Assembly: GCA_964426915.1 (NCBI GenBank)
Contig: CAYRTD010000189.1
Span: 1-6,633, forward strand
DNA: 6,633 nt
Direction: 5' to 3'
Source: CAYRTD01 sp964426915
GTDB lineage: Bacteria; Bacteroidota; Bacteroidia; Bacteroidales; GCA-2748055
The notes under the pieces are model-generated. The model saw only the letters and a program-made list of their open reading frames with translations. It searched no databases and was not told the origin of the DNA. Shown here piece by piece: positions 1-6,569 of this stretch. The position numbers were made by a program, and so were the translations under genes. Positions within the stretch are counted from its first letter, which is position 1. Each line of letters opens with the position of its first letter.

Positions 1-331
1 GAAGGATGAAAATTTTTAAAAACCTGAAAAGAAAGTTTGGCTATTGTTTTTAAATTAGATATCCTACTTTAAGACACTTTGTCAATTATCCGGAGTCTTA
101 GCTTAATGGCCTTCTTTTCACCGACACAAGGTTTATAAGTGCAAATAAAATAAATTAAATATCATAAGCAATGTTCAATATTAGTAAAAAATTTCAAAAT
201 ACGAATTCTCTCCTATCTGTTTCAATTTTTTCATTGACTGATGTGATAAAAACGCAAAAAATTTCTTCTCTAAAGACTTTTTGCAACTTTTTCATTATCT
301 TCATAGTAATAAATACTATAACCACTAACCT
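1..331. other. AT-rich non-coding region upstream of the DUF3857 remnant
   Basis: No convincing gene is visible on either strand. The first 50 or so bases could be the tail of a gene entering from the left, since two frames reach a stop early (52 and nearby), but so few codons remain that frame and identity cannot be decided. A weak candidate for a Bacteroidota-type promoter lies at the right end: TTTTTG ending at 283, then about 20 bases, then TAGTAATA at 304-311. It matches the -33 element well but the TAnnTTTG -7 element only in its TA. It would place transcription start shortly before the ATG at 332. No strong terminator hairpin or riboswitch was recognised. Confidence 0.5.
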
Positions 332-896
332 ATGAAAAAGCATCTTTTAGCCATTGTATGTATCTATTAATCTGGTAATTAAAAGTAAGGAGGAACAAAA
401 AAAAGATCTCTTGAAAAATATAGATATTCCGGAATTTAAAATCGAAGCATTTACTATTAAAAATATCAGTCAGGGGGTCAATCCTGAAGGACTCATAAAT
501 CTAGATCTCCTGATAAATAATTATATCTCAGTAAGCGGAAACCGTTTTTTTCTTCCCATGAATCTGATGAATAAAAGTGACTATATGCCACCAAAAGTTA
601 AAGACCGGAAGAATGACCTGTACCTGGGATATAATTATTACGATATTGATACCATAGTTTATACCCTTCCTGAAGAGTATGAATTGGAATATCTGCCTGA
701 AAATCTGAGTTCCGATTATCCTTTTGGCTCCTATTCTGTGGAGATATACAAAGAAAATGATAAACTTATGTTTATCAGGAAAAGAAGCATGAAAAAAGGG
801 ACTTACGATAAAGAACTCTATGAGTCTTTCAGGGAATATTATGGAGACGTCATGAAAGGGGATCATCTCAAAGCCCTTTTGAAAAAGAAGACATAG
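332..896 (+). pseudogene. Remnant of a DUF3857/DUF3858 transglutaminase-like protein, internally deleted
   Basis: Two pieces of one gene seem to be preserved. An ATG at 332 opens the peptide MKKHLLAIVCIY, which looks like the start of a signal peptide, and stops at 368-370. In another frame, from about 370 to the TAG at 894-896, there is a ~170-residue segment resembling the C-terminal end (DUF3858 region) of large secreted or periplasmic Bacteroidota proteins made of DUF3857, a transglutaminase-like domain and DUF3858. Recognisable parts are the hydrophobic strand pattern around IDTIVYTLPEEYELEYLPEN, the following PFGSYSVEIYKENDKLMFIR, the MKKGTYDKELYESFREYY segment and the Lys-rich end. Full-length relatives are usually around 600-680 residues, so the DUF3857 and transglutaminase-like domains are missing. 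The open frame has only a TTG (354) as possible start and no ribosome binding site. I read this as a large internal deletion with a frame change near 355-375. Family assignment is from memory of the pattern; moderate confidence. Confidence 0.7.
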
Positions 897-962
897 CTAA
901 ATACACAGACATAAATCTGCATTTGCGCGTTCCGGGTATTATCTTTAGGAAAATTTTAGGGT

Positions 963-2309
963 ATGAATATTCATTTTATTGCCATCGGTGGTGCGGTTAT
1001 GCATAACCTGGCCATCGCATTACATAAAAAAGGCTATCATATTACCGGATCGGATGACGAAATTTTCGATCCTTCACGCGGCAGTCTGGAGAAATACGGA
1101 CTTTTACCTGCTAAATGGGGTTGGTTCCCCGAAAAGATCAGCAAGGAAACAGATGCGATTATACTGGGGATGCATGCAAGGAAAGACAATCCTGAATTAA
1201 AGCGTGCAATAAAATTGGGAATCAGGATCTACTCTTTCCCTGAATATCTTTATGAACAGACACAGAATAAAAAACGAGTAGTAATTGCAGGAAGTCATGG
1301 AAAAACCACGATAACCTCCATGATCATGCATGTTTTAAGGGACCAGCAGGTATCTTTCGACTATATGGTAGGGTCCCGGCTTGAAGGATTTGAAACCATG
1401 GTGGGACTCCACGATGAATCGAAAATTGCCATTTTCGAAGGAGATGAATATTTGAGCTCTCCACTCGATCCCAGACCCAAATTTATCCATTATAAACCTC
1501 ATATAAGTCTTATTTCCGGTATTGCATGGGACCATATGAATGTCTTTCCTGAATACGATATGTATAAAAAGCAGTTTGAAGAATTAATAGAAATGACCAG
1601 TGCGGGGGGGACAATTTTTTATTATGAGGAAGATCAGGAACTATTAGAAATAATCAAGAAAGCAAATTTTCATGCTAAAGCGCTTCCGTATTTTGCCCTC
1701 CCCTACCGGATCACTGCATCAGGCACCGAGATTATTCATAAAGGAACGAATCTCAAATCGAAGCTCATCGGGAAATACAATATCGAAAACCTTTCCGGGG
1801 CACTTAAAGTTTGTCAGGCCTTGGGGATTGACTCTTCTGATTTTTTATACAGCATGCAAAGCTTCAGGGGGGCAGCAAAACGTCAGGAACTGATCTTTAA
1901 AAATGAGAAAAAGAAAGTCTTCCTGGATTTTGCTCACGCCCCTTCAAAAGTGGAAGCAACGGTCAAAGGTTTCAGAGAAAACTATCCTGATAAAAAATTG
2001 ATCGTATTTCTGGAACTTCATACCTTCAGCAGCCTGAACAGGGAATTTATCCCTCTGTATAAAAACAGTCTAGATCCGGCAGATGAAGCAACAGTTTTCT
2101 TCAACCCGGAAGTGGTAAAACATAAAAACCTGCCGGAAATAGATCCGGATTTTGTTTATGAGAATTTTGCAAAGGAAAATCTACTGGTTCTTACAGATCC
2201 CGAAGAGCTCAGGAATAAAATAACCGAGAAATTAAATGAGGAAGGTATAGTGGTCCTGATCATGTCTTCAGGTAATCTCGGAGGAATAAAACTTACCGGG
2301 TTAATCTGA
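963..2309 (+). CDS. mpl: UDP-N-acetylmuramate:L-alanyl-gamma-D-glutamyl-meso-diaminopimelate ligase
   Basis: A Mur ligase of peptidoglycan recycling in the cytoplasm. It joins the tripeptide L-Ala-gamma-D-Glu-meso-DAP, recovered from old wall, directly to UDP-MurNAc with ATP hydrolysis. At 448 residues it is full length (E. coli Mpl is about 457). The N-terminal Rossmann-like UDP-binding domain begins MNIHFIAIGG (residues 1-10). The ATP loop GSHGKTT is at 110-116, and the Mur-family acidic motif FEGDEY at 158-163 matches Mpl rather than MurC. WDHMNVFP is at 189-196, the GKYNIENLSGA block at 270-280, RGAAKRQEL at 302-310, and the C-terminal domain motif DFAHAPSKV at 322-330. No key residue seems missing. 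The ATG at 963 is chosen because the protein then starts right at the nucleotide-binding strand. A TATCTTTA (940-947) resembles the Bacteroidota -7 element, though no properly spaced -33 element was found. It lies 66 bases after the DUF3858 remnant and its 3' end faces the minus-strand accessory operon. Confidence 0.97.
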   Translation: MNIHFIAIGGAVMHNLAIALHKKGYHITGSDDEIFDPSRGSLEKYGLLPAKWGWFPEKISKETDAIILGMHARKDNPELKRAIKLGIRIYSFPEYLYEQTQNKKRVVIAGSHGKTTITSMIMHVLRDQQVSFDYMVGSRLEGFETMVGLHDESKIAIFEGDEYLSSPLDPRPKFIHYKPHISLISGIAWDHMNVFPEYDMYKKQFEELIEMTSAGGTIFYYEEDQELLEIIKKANFHAKALPYFALPYRITASGTEIIHKGTNLKSKLIGKYNIENLSGALKVCQALGIDSSDFLYSMQSFRGAAKRQELIFKNEKKKVFLDFAHAPSKVEATVKGFRENYPDKKLIVFLELHTFSSLNREFIPLYKNSLDPADEATVFFNPEVVKHKNLPEIDPDFVYENFAKENLLVLTDPEELRNKITEKLNEEGIVVLIMSSGNLGGIKLTGLI

Positions 2310-2321
2310 GGAATAGGTCAT

Positions 2322-2445
2322 AACGGTCAAGTATAAGCTTAGTGCGGGGTTTCGGAGCGATTCACTGTCCACCCACCGTAAAGTTTCTTAGGAGCAAAAA
2401 TGCTCAGTTTTAGCTGTTCAGCCCGCATTACGCTTATACAATGTT
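2322..2445. repeat. Large imperfect inverted repeat (attC-like) between mpl and the accessory operon
   Basis: The arm GTATAAGCTTAGTGCGGG (2331-2348) pairs with CCCGCATTACGCTTATAC (2422-2439): 16 of 18 positions are complementary, including an outer run of eight. Outside this stem, AAC at 2322-2324 and GTT at 2443-2445 could also pair across unequal spacers of 6 and 3 bases. Inside, a small hairpin GAGCA-AAAA-TGCTC occupies 2392-2405. A two-stem hairpin with unequal spacers and AAC/GTT at its ends resembles the architecture of integron attC sites, but the ends do not satisfy the GTTRRRY/RYYYAAC consensus. TACAA-TG-TTGTA (2437-2448) forms an additional small stem overlapping the right arm. It begins 22 bases after the mpl stop. 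It could equally act as a transcription barrier between the two convergent transcription units. The pairing is read directly; the recombination role is inference. Confidence 0.75.
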
Positions 2446-2606
2446 GTAAGCTGGCCTTCTTCATTCTTTTTGTTCTCAGGTTTATGTTTGTCGCTATATT
2501 CAAATTCAAGTTATCCTGCTTTTCATTCGTGTTTGCAGTCTGAGTGTTGGGGTTTAATTTTTTACTGAAGGGAATGGAAATTTTTAATTTTTTCTTTTCG
2601 GGTGGG
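2446..2606. other. Non-coding spacer between the two inverted repeats
   Basis: No supported gene was found here. The plus strand is T-rich, with TTTAATTTTTT occurring twice (near 2550 and 2583). One minus-strand open frame crosses this stretch from within the ATPase gene, but its composition is that of a chance frame. With the flanking repeats, the whole 2310-2684 interval is gene-free. No intrinsic terminator with a clean U-tract was found for either the plus-strand mpl transcript or the minus-strand operon. Confidence 0.5.
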
Positions 2607-2675
2607 ACAGACACACTCTTTGGCAAGCTTTGGTTGAGGCGTTGGCTTGTGGGGCTTAACAATGTGTGTGTCTGT
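2607..2675. repeat. Second inverted repeat, immediately 3' of the HerA-type ATPase gene
   Basis: ACAGACACAC at 2607-2616 is perfectly complementary to GTGTGTCTGT at 2666-2675. Nested inside, CAAGC (2624-2628) can pair with GCTTG (2645-2649), giving again a two-stem hairpin with unequal spacers of 7 and 16 bases. On the minus strand, ACCCAAC (complement of 2675-2681) fits RYYYAAC and GTTAAGC (complement of 2655-2661) fits GTTRRRY. These are the integron core-box consensus forms, but they sit only 26 bases apart end to end, closer than in ordinary attC sites, and they do not flank the whole hairpin. The repeat ends about 9 bases from the ATPase stop codon, so on the minus strand it is at the 3' end of the operon, where a cassette would carry its recombination site. 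Confidence 0.7.
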
Positions 2676-2684
2676 TGGGTTGAA

Positions 2685-3917
2685 TTAAAAAGGTAAATCA
2701 TCTTCATCAGGATTATCATTGCCGACAGGTCCTTCATCAATTTTAGAATCGTCAATTTCATCAATTTCTTTCGTAGGGGAAGTATTTTCAGGTATAGGAT
2801 ACTTTTCTCGAAATACTTCTCTAAAATCCTTTTGATCATTTAATCTAATTAATACAGGATTTTCACAATTCGAAGCTTTGCCAAAAAATACAGCACTCCT
2901 CTCCTCGAGATTTGGTAGTACATCAGCATAGTCACTACCTATGAAATTTGCTAAAAACGTTTTCCCAGTATCATCAAATGTTCTCATTGCAAAGATTGTA
3001 TTACACTGATTAAGAATAGTTTTTGTTACGTTTGCTGTTCTTTGCGTAATCAGAATGCAACCCATTCCAAATTTTCTCCCCTGTAGAATCGCTTTAGCAG
3101 TGGCATTGGTTGCAGATTTATCGCCTTCTGTAGCTACGGCACCCCACTCTGGTATGAGAGAATGAGCTTCTTCATAAACCAAACATACTCTTGCCTTGTC
3201 TGTCATTCCCATTTCCTGACAAACATCAAGGACAATTTCTGAAATTATTTGTGTAACCTCTGTTGGAGTTAAAGAAGCCATTGCAGCTTGATTATTATAC
3301 ATACCTCCCGTTTGCCGCCAAACATTAAATTGAGCTGGATTGTAAATTTTTAAATATGAATCTCCTGCATTTTTCAGAAAATCTGAAATCTGTTTCTTTA
3401 AGGCATCTTTGAAAGCATTTACTCCTCCTCCTTCTTCAATATTCCTACTCACATTTTGTTTACCACCATTATTTATAATCCCTTGAAGTTCTTCGATATA
3501 CTTTTCTTCATTCTCACTATCATAAAAATCAGAAAGCTCAATGGTATATTGGTTTGTTAAGTCAATACAAATCACTTTTACTTTTTCAGCATGGATTCTT
3601 TCAACTAATTCAATACTCAACATTGATTTCCCTATCCCCAAAATTCCAAGTATTGCAGTATTGTGAGTTACTAAGGCATTAACGTCTTTAATTTCAACGG
3701 TATATTGTGAATCAGGGAAGTGACCTACAGTCTTATAGTCTTTATTTACTTCCTTTCCTATGTTAATAAAAACTGGAGTATTTAGTTCTGGAATCCATTT
3801 AGCATTTTTAAATTTTTTATCCTGCTCTAACCACTCCCCAATTTTTCGAGCCTTCCCTAAAGCATAGCCATATCTGTTCTTTTGATGGATAAGTTCTTCT
3901 TTAGTAAATCCATTCAT
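2685..3917 (-). CDS. HerA/DUF87-type ATPase with SSB-like C-terminal tip
   Basis: An ATPase of the HerA/FtsK superfamily, probably a hexameric DNA translocase working on double-stranded DNA for a nuclease or methyltransferase partner. Counting from the ATG at 3917, the Walker A motif GILGIGKS is at 91-98. The Walker B segment VCLVYEEAH is at 244-252, with Glu in the EEAH form common in DUF87 proteins. HerA-typical GRKFGMGCILITQR is at 280-293 with the sensor Gln at 292, followed by NQCNT (303-307) and the NLEERSAVFFG strand region (336-346). The last ~30 residues are acidic and probably disordered, and end in DEDDLPF, like the C-terminal peptide of single-stranded DNA-binding protein. The 3917 start is the first in-frame ATG, but the frame stays open for 54 more codons that look like a HerA barrel domain (separate entry), so the annotated protein is probably too short at its N-terminus. 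It is the last visible gene of the minus-strand operon. Confidence 0.85.
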   Translation of the reverse strand: MNGFTKEELIHQKNRYGYALGKARKIGEWLEQDKKFKNAKWIPELNTPVFINIGKEVNKDYKTVGHFPDSQYTVEIKDVNALVTHNTAILGILGIGKSMLSIELVERIHAEKVKVICIDLTNQYTIELSDFYDSENEEKYIEELQGIINNGGKQNVSRNIEEGGGVNAFKDALKKQISDFLKNAGDSYLKIYNPAQFNVWRQTGGMYNNQAAMASLTPTEVTQIISEIVLDVCQEMGMTDKARVCLVYEEAHSLIPEWGAVATEGDKSATNATAKAILQGRKFGMGCILITQRTANVTKTILNQCNTIFAMRTFDDTGKTFLANFIGSDYADVLPNLEERSAVFFGKASNCENPVLIRLNDQKDFREVFREKYPIPENTSPTKEIDEIDDSKIDEGPVGNDNPDEDDLPF

Positions 3918-4079
3918 TATCTGATATAGAACTCTTTTACCCCTAATATCAACTTCTACAAGTTTTCCTTCTTCAATGTCAATGTCTTTTATTATCTCAA
4001 ATTGCAGTATATTAACTGTTGTGTCAGTTGCAACTAGCCCGACAAGATTTTCAATATTTCTGAACTCAAATATTTCATT
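3918..4079 (-). pseudogene. Out-of-frame 5' end of the HerA-type gene (N-terminal barrel)
   Basis: This stretch is open for 54 codons in the frame of the ATPase gene, from right after the stop codon of the membrane-protein gene (4082-4080). It contains no ATG, GTG or TTG in that frame. The encoded pattern (NLVGLVATDTTVNILQFE, then EEGKLVEVDIRGKRVLYQI) looks like the small beta-barrel (HAS-barrel) that starts HerA proteins and runs directly into the 3917 product. An ATG sits ideally at 4078-4076, one base after the upstream stop, but in the next frame, where it reaches a stop after 14 codons. One extra A in the run following it (ATG-AAA-ATA in place of the observed ATG-AAA-TAT) would restore a start giving M-K-I-F-E-F and the whole barrel. 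A one-base loss in this genome or a sequencing error explains this best. A non-canonical start is the alternative. Confidence 0.65.
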
Positions 4080-4955
4080 TTACAATTCCTTATGCTGATC
4101 GGTGTTAAAAATAGATACACTGTCAAAAGGCAGAATTAATTTTAGCTTATTAGTAAGTTCTGCTATCTGTTGATTTTCTGAGGTGACTTTAATAGCTCTT
4201 AAATGATTAGTTTCTGCCCTCCCTGAATAATTCAATGTGATTCCCAATTTGTTCTCTGAAAATTTATCATTTATGATAACAGGAGTTCCAAATGGCAATC
4301 GGTTATCATTTTCCTGTGAAATTAAAACTAGCCTTGGAGTCCGATATGAATGAACGAAACCTACTATATTGGTCTTTACTTTTGTCTTCCATATCAGAAA
4401 AATCTTATTAACAGTGTTGATTATCTTTAACTCTGGATCAATAAGGCCAATTATTATCCATCCTCCCCCAAGTACCATTACTTCTCTTGGATTAGTTCTG
4501 TGAAATTCGAATAATGCATAAAAAAAGACCACACTAAAGATGAACTTTTGATTCCCTAAGAAATCTGATATTATCATGAAACTTTTTGAAAGCTTCTGGG
4601 CTAAAACTGATGTTTTTCTGTTTAAAATGATCGCAATTAGAGCTATAACTAAAACAGAAATTGTAATGAAAAGCGAAATAAAGAAAACTGTTTGCTCCCA
4701 AAAGCTCCAATTATTCAGGTCATTAACCAGATAAATCCCCATTCCAGCTAAAACAGAATAAGAAACTGCATCAACTGGTTTTGTGAAGAATGGTGTTACA
4801 AGCAGGTTGCCCAAGATTATGCTTGCCATACCTGTATAAAACCATAATCCTTCTGAGCCACTTGAAGGAACCCACATTCCGAAGGCAACATAGTTTAATA
4901 CAAATAGTAGTGCTGTATATATCAATAAAAATATTGCCCGTGTTCCTTGACTCAT
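4080..4955 (-). CDS. Multi-pass membrane protein with C-terminal barrel-like domain, operon partner of HerA ATPase
   Basis: I do not recognise a named family. The 291-residue protein has about six likely membrane segments, near residues 7-29, 37-57, 63-79, 86-112, 136-151 and 159-172. A soluble part follows, roughly 190-291, with alternating hydrophobic strands (NIVGFVHSYRTPRLVLIS, FGTPVIIND, LGITLNYSG) and a charged end. The strand pattern IVGFV...V.I.........G.PVIIND resembles the barrel fold at the start of HerA-type ATPases, and LNYSGRAETNHLRAIKV resembles a segment seen after such barrels. This likeness is by eye and weak. The ATG at 4955 follows the methyltransferase stop by 6 bases, with AGG at good spacing overlapping that stop. 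The gene ends in TAA at 4082-4080, in the same frame as the HerA extension just downstream. The likely role is a membrane anchor or sensor for the ATPase; this is inference from gene order. Confidence 0.7.
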   Translation of the reverse strand: MSQGTRAIFLLIYTALLFVLNYVAFGMWVPSSGSEGLWFYTGMASIILGNLLVTPFFTKPVDAVSYSVLAGMGIYLVNDLNNWSFWEQTVFFISLFITISVLVIALIAIILNRKTSVLAQKLSKSFMIISDFLGNQKFIFSVVFFYALFEFHRTNPREVMVLGGGWIIIGLIDPELKIINTVNKIFLIWKTKVKTNIVGFVHSYRTPRLVLISQENDNRLPFGTPVIINDKFSENKLGITLNYSGRAETNHLRAIKVTSENQQIAELTNKLKLILPFDSVSIFNTDQHKEL

Positions 4956-4961
4956 TTTAAC

Positions 4962-6569
4962 CTATTTATTCCTGTTCAACCTCCTTGCAGATAGCTTCTT
5001 CCAGATGCTATCAGCCAGTTTTATTTCTTTATCGGTAAAACCGTATCCTTTTTTGAGGATTTGCTTATTTGTGATTTTCAAAATTTCATCAATTGGCTTC
5101 TTTGCTCGCATCATTTCATCAATCTGATCGAGTAAAGTTTCACTTTCTTCTGCATAGGGAAGCAATATTTTCCCGGCTTCACTGGGCATTAGCTCTAAAA
5201 CCCCACCGCCATAGGAGCGCCCGGAAATCTCGGAGAATGCCAGCGAAAGAGAATTGTAGAAACTTGCTACAAAGGCTTTGATATTGGTGCTTGGCTTTAC
5301 AAATACCCGGTGCATAGTGTCCGTTGTATAAGCACCTACTTCATTTATAATCAATTTTGGGTACAGGTTATTTCGCCTGATAAAAAGTGCTTCTGACTGC
5401 CTAATGGAAGGTACAACAAACCAGTCGTCACGAATACCTGTTTTATAGCCTTTATTAATTCCCTGGGACTCACCCATTGAGATATAAGATTTTGCCCCTT
5501 TATGACCGTTTAGTTTCTTTTTTGGTGGAAAAATCAGCAGGTGAGAACGAGCTTTGGTCAGGCGGTTTCGCTGCCAATCTTCTTCGTTGAAAATTATACT
5601 ATTTACCTGCACGCTCCGACCCACCATAGGTTTTGCGAATTCCTGCAGATTATAACCTTCTACTACAGGTAAGGGTACAGTGAAATAATCATTTGCTCCG
5701 GTGGTGATACCAACTTCAACTTTTGCATAGTCTGCTATTTGGGGAATGGACTTTTTCTGGGCGACAGTTTCCAAAAAGTCAATTTCTTCCTGTTCCAGAA
5801 AATAAAATGTCCACTTATTACTTTTAAAGTCAATCTGTTTTTGTGGGCTTTTCAGCTTGTTAACATCCAGAGATTCCAGTTCTGATGCATCAGTCAGTTC
5901 TAAGTGTTCTATTAAGTGGCTGTCTGTTCCGTTTTTCTCACAAAGCAGTAATACAATTTCTTGCTGAATATCAGGAAATACCAGCTTTTTAAAGGAAACG
6001 ATATTGATTTTGTTGTAGAAATGAGTCAAAAACTCCCGGAGTTGTTGTGCATAGGAAACCTGTAATATCTCAGCCGGAAGAACAAAACCAATTTTCCCTT
6101 TCTCTTTTAACAATAGGCTTGAACCGACTACAAAAGAAACCCAAGCATTGGTGAGCTTAGTGTATTTAAGTCCTGCTTTTTCAAAAATATTAGCAGCTTC
6201 TCTTTGCTGTGCCTCATCAAAATATTGATAGCGTATGTAAGGTGGATTGCCGACTACAAAATCAAAACGTTCTGACGTTTCATTACAATAGAGGTGAAAG
6301 TCAGTATTAATGACAGTTTTATTTTCAAGCTGAATATTATCAGCTTTTTCTGCTTCTGCTTCATCAAATTCAACGGCTGTTATCTTATTGAATTTATGCT
6401 TTTGTTCTTTTAACTGCTCTAGAAAAACTCCGTCACCACAGCTGGGTTCTAAAATATCATATGACGAACAACCATTAATACCCCATTTCAAAATGAATGC
6501 GGCAATGGGTTTCGGTGTATAAAATCCACCTCTAAGTTTCTCTGCTGATGCGTGTTTAATTAGCTTCAT
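4962..6569 (-). CDS. N6-adenine DNA methyltransferase, gamma class (TaqI-like)
   Basis: Transfers a methyl group from S-adenosylmethionine to N6 of adenine at a specific site, probably the self-marking enzyme of a restriction-modification or related defence system. The 535 residues carry the motifs in the order X-I-II-III-IV with recognition domain last, typical of the gamma class. Motif X GGFYTP is at 14-19, motif I ILEPSCGDG at 39-47, motif II AVEFDE at 65-70, motif III NTDF at 88-91, and the catalytic NPPY at 108-111. A target-recognition half of the TaqI type follows, with GITTGANDYF at 287-296, KLIINEVGAYTTDTMHRV around 405-422 and GRSYGGGVLEL at 450-460. The protein looks complete. Its ATG overlaps the end of the upstream gene by 14 bases, and the membrane-protein gene starts 6 bases beyond its stop, so all are probably co-transcribed. 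The recognition sequence cannot be read from this. It is too short to be a BREX PglX. It also lacks the nuclease domain of a typical type IIG fusion, so cleavage must come from another gene. Confidence 0.92.
   Translation of the reverse strand: MKLIKHASAEKLRGGFYTPKPIAAFILKWGINGCSSYDILEPSCGDGVFLEQLKEQKHKFNKITAVEFDEAEAEKADNIQLENKTVINTDFHLYCNETSERFDFVVGNPPYIRYQYFDEAQQREAANIFEKAGLKYTKLTNAWVSFVVGSSLLLKEKGKIGFVLPAEILQVSYAQQLREFLTHFYNKINIVSFKKLVFPDIQQEIVLLLCEKNGTDSHLIEHLELTDASELESLDVNKLKSPQKQIDFKSNKWTFYFLEQEEIDFLETVAQKKSIPQIADYAKVEVGITTGANDYFTVPLPVVEGYNLQEFAKPMVGRSVQVNSIIFNEEDWQRNRLTKARSHLLIFPPKKKLNGHKGAKSYISMGESQGINKGYKTGIRDDWFVVPSIRQSEALFIRRNNLYPKLIINEVGAYTTDTMHRVFVKPSTNIKAFVASFYNSLSLAFSEISGRSYGGGVLELMPSEAGKILLPYAEESETLLDQIDEMMRAKKPIDEILKITNKQILKKGYGFTDKEIKLADSIWKKLSARRLNRNK

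Noticed and set aside
528..866. A 112-codon minus-strand open frame opposite the DUF3858 remnant
   Set aside because: It is antisense to a recognisable coding segment, and its hydrophobic Phe/Ile-rich product is what the complement of such AT-rich coding sequence gives by chance.
354..896. An intact 180-residue protein starting at TTG 354
   Set aside because: The TTG lies inside the signal-peptide codons of another frame, has no ribosome binding site, and the product would be only the tail of a much larger family. A deletion remnant explains it better.
2392..2405. Hairpin GAGCA-AAAA-TGCTC as a rho-independent terminator
   Set aside because: No run of T follows it on either strand, and it sits inside the loop of the larger inverted repeat, so it is better explained as part of that structure.
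2437..2453. A tRNA or tRNA-derived attachment site at the island junction
   Set aside because: The small stem TACAA-TG-TTGTA is too short, and no cloverleaf, T-loop or anticodon arm could be built around it.
2339..2839. A 166-codon open frame on the minus strand overlapping the end of the ATPase gene and both inverted repeats
   Set aside because: It overlaps the 3' end of the ATPase gene in another frame and runs through repeat DNA. Its product is Lys-, Leu- and Ile-rich low-complexity sequence with no recognisable domain, and it has no convincing start.
4962..6569. BREX PglX or a type IIG restriction-methylation fusion
   Set aside because: The protein is 535 residues with the motif X start at residue 14, so there is no room for an N-terminal nuclease domain, and PglX proteins are about twice as long. 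No other BREX gene is visible.
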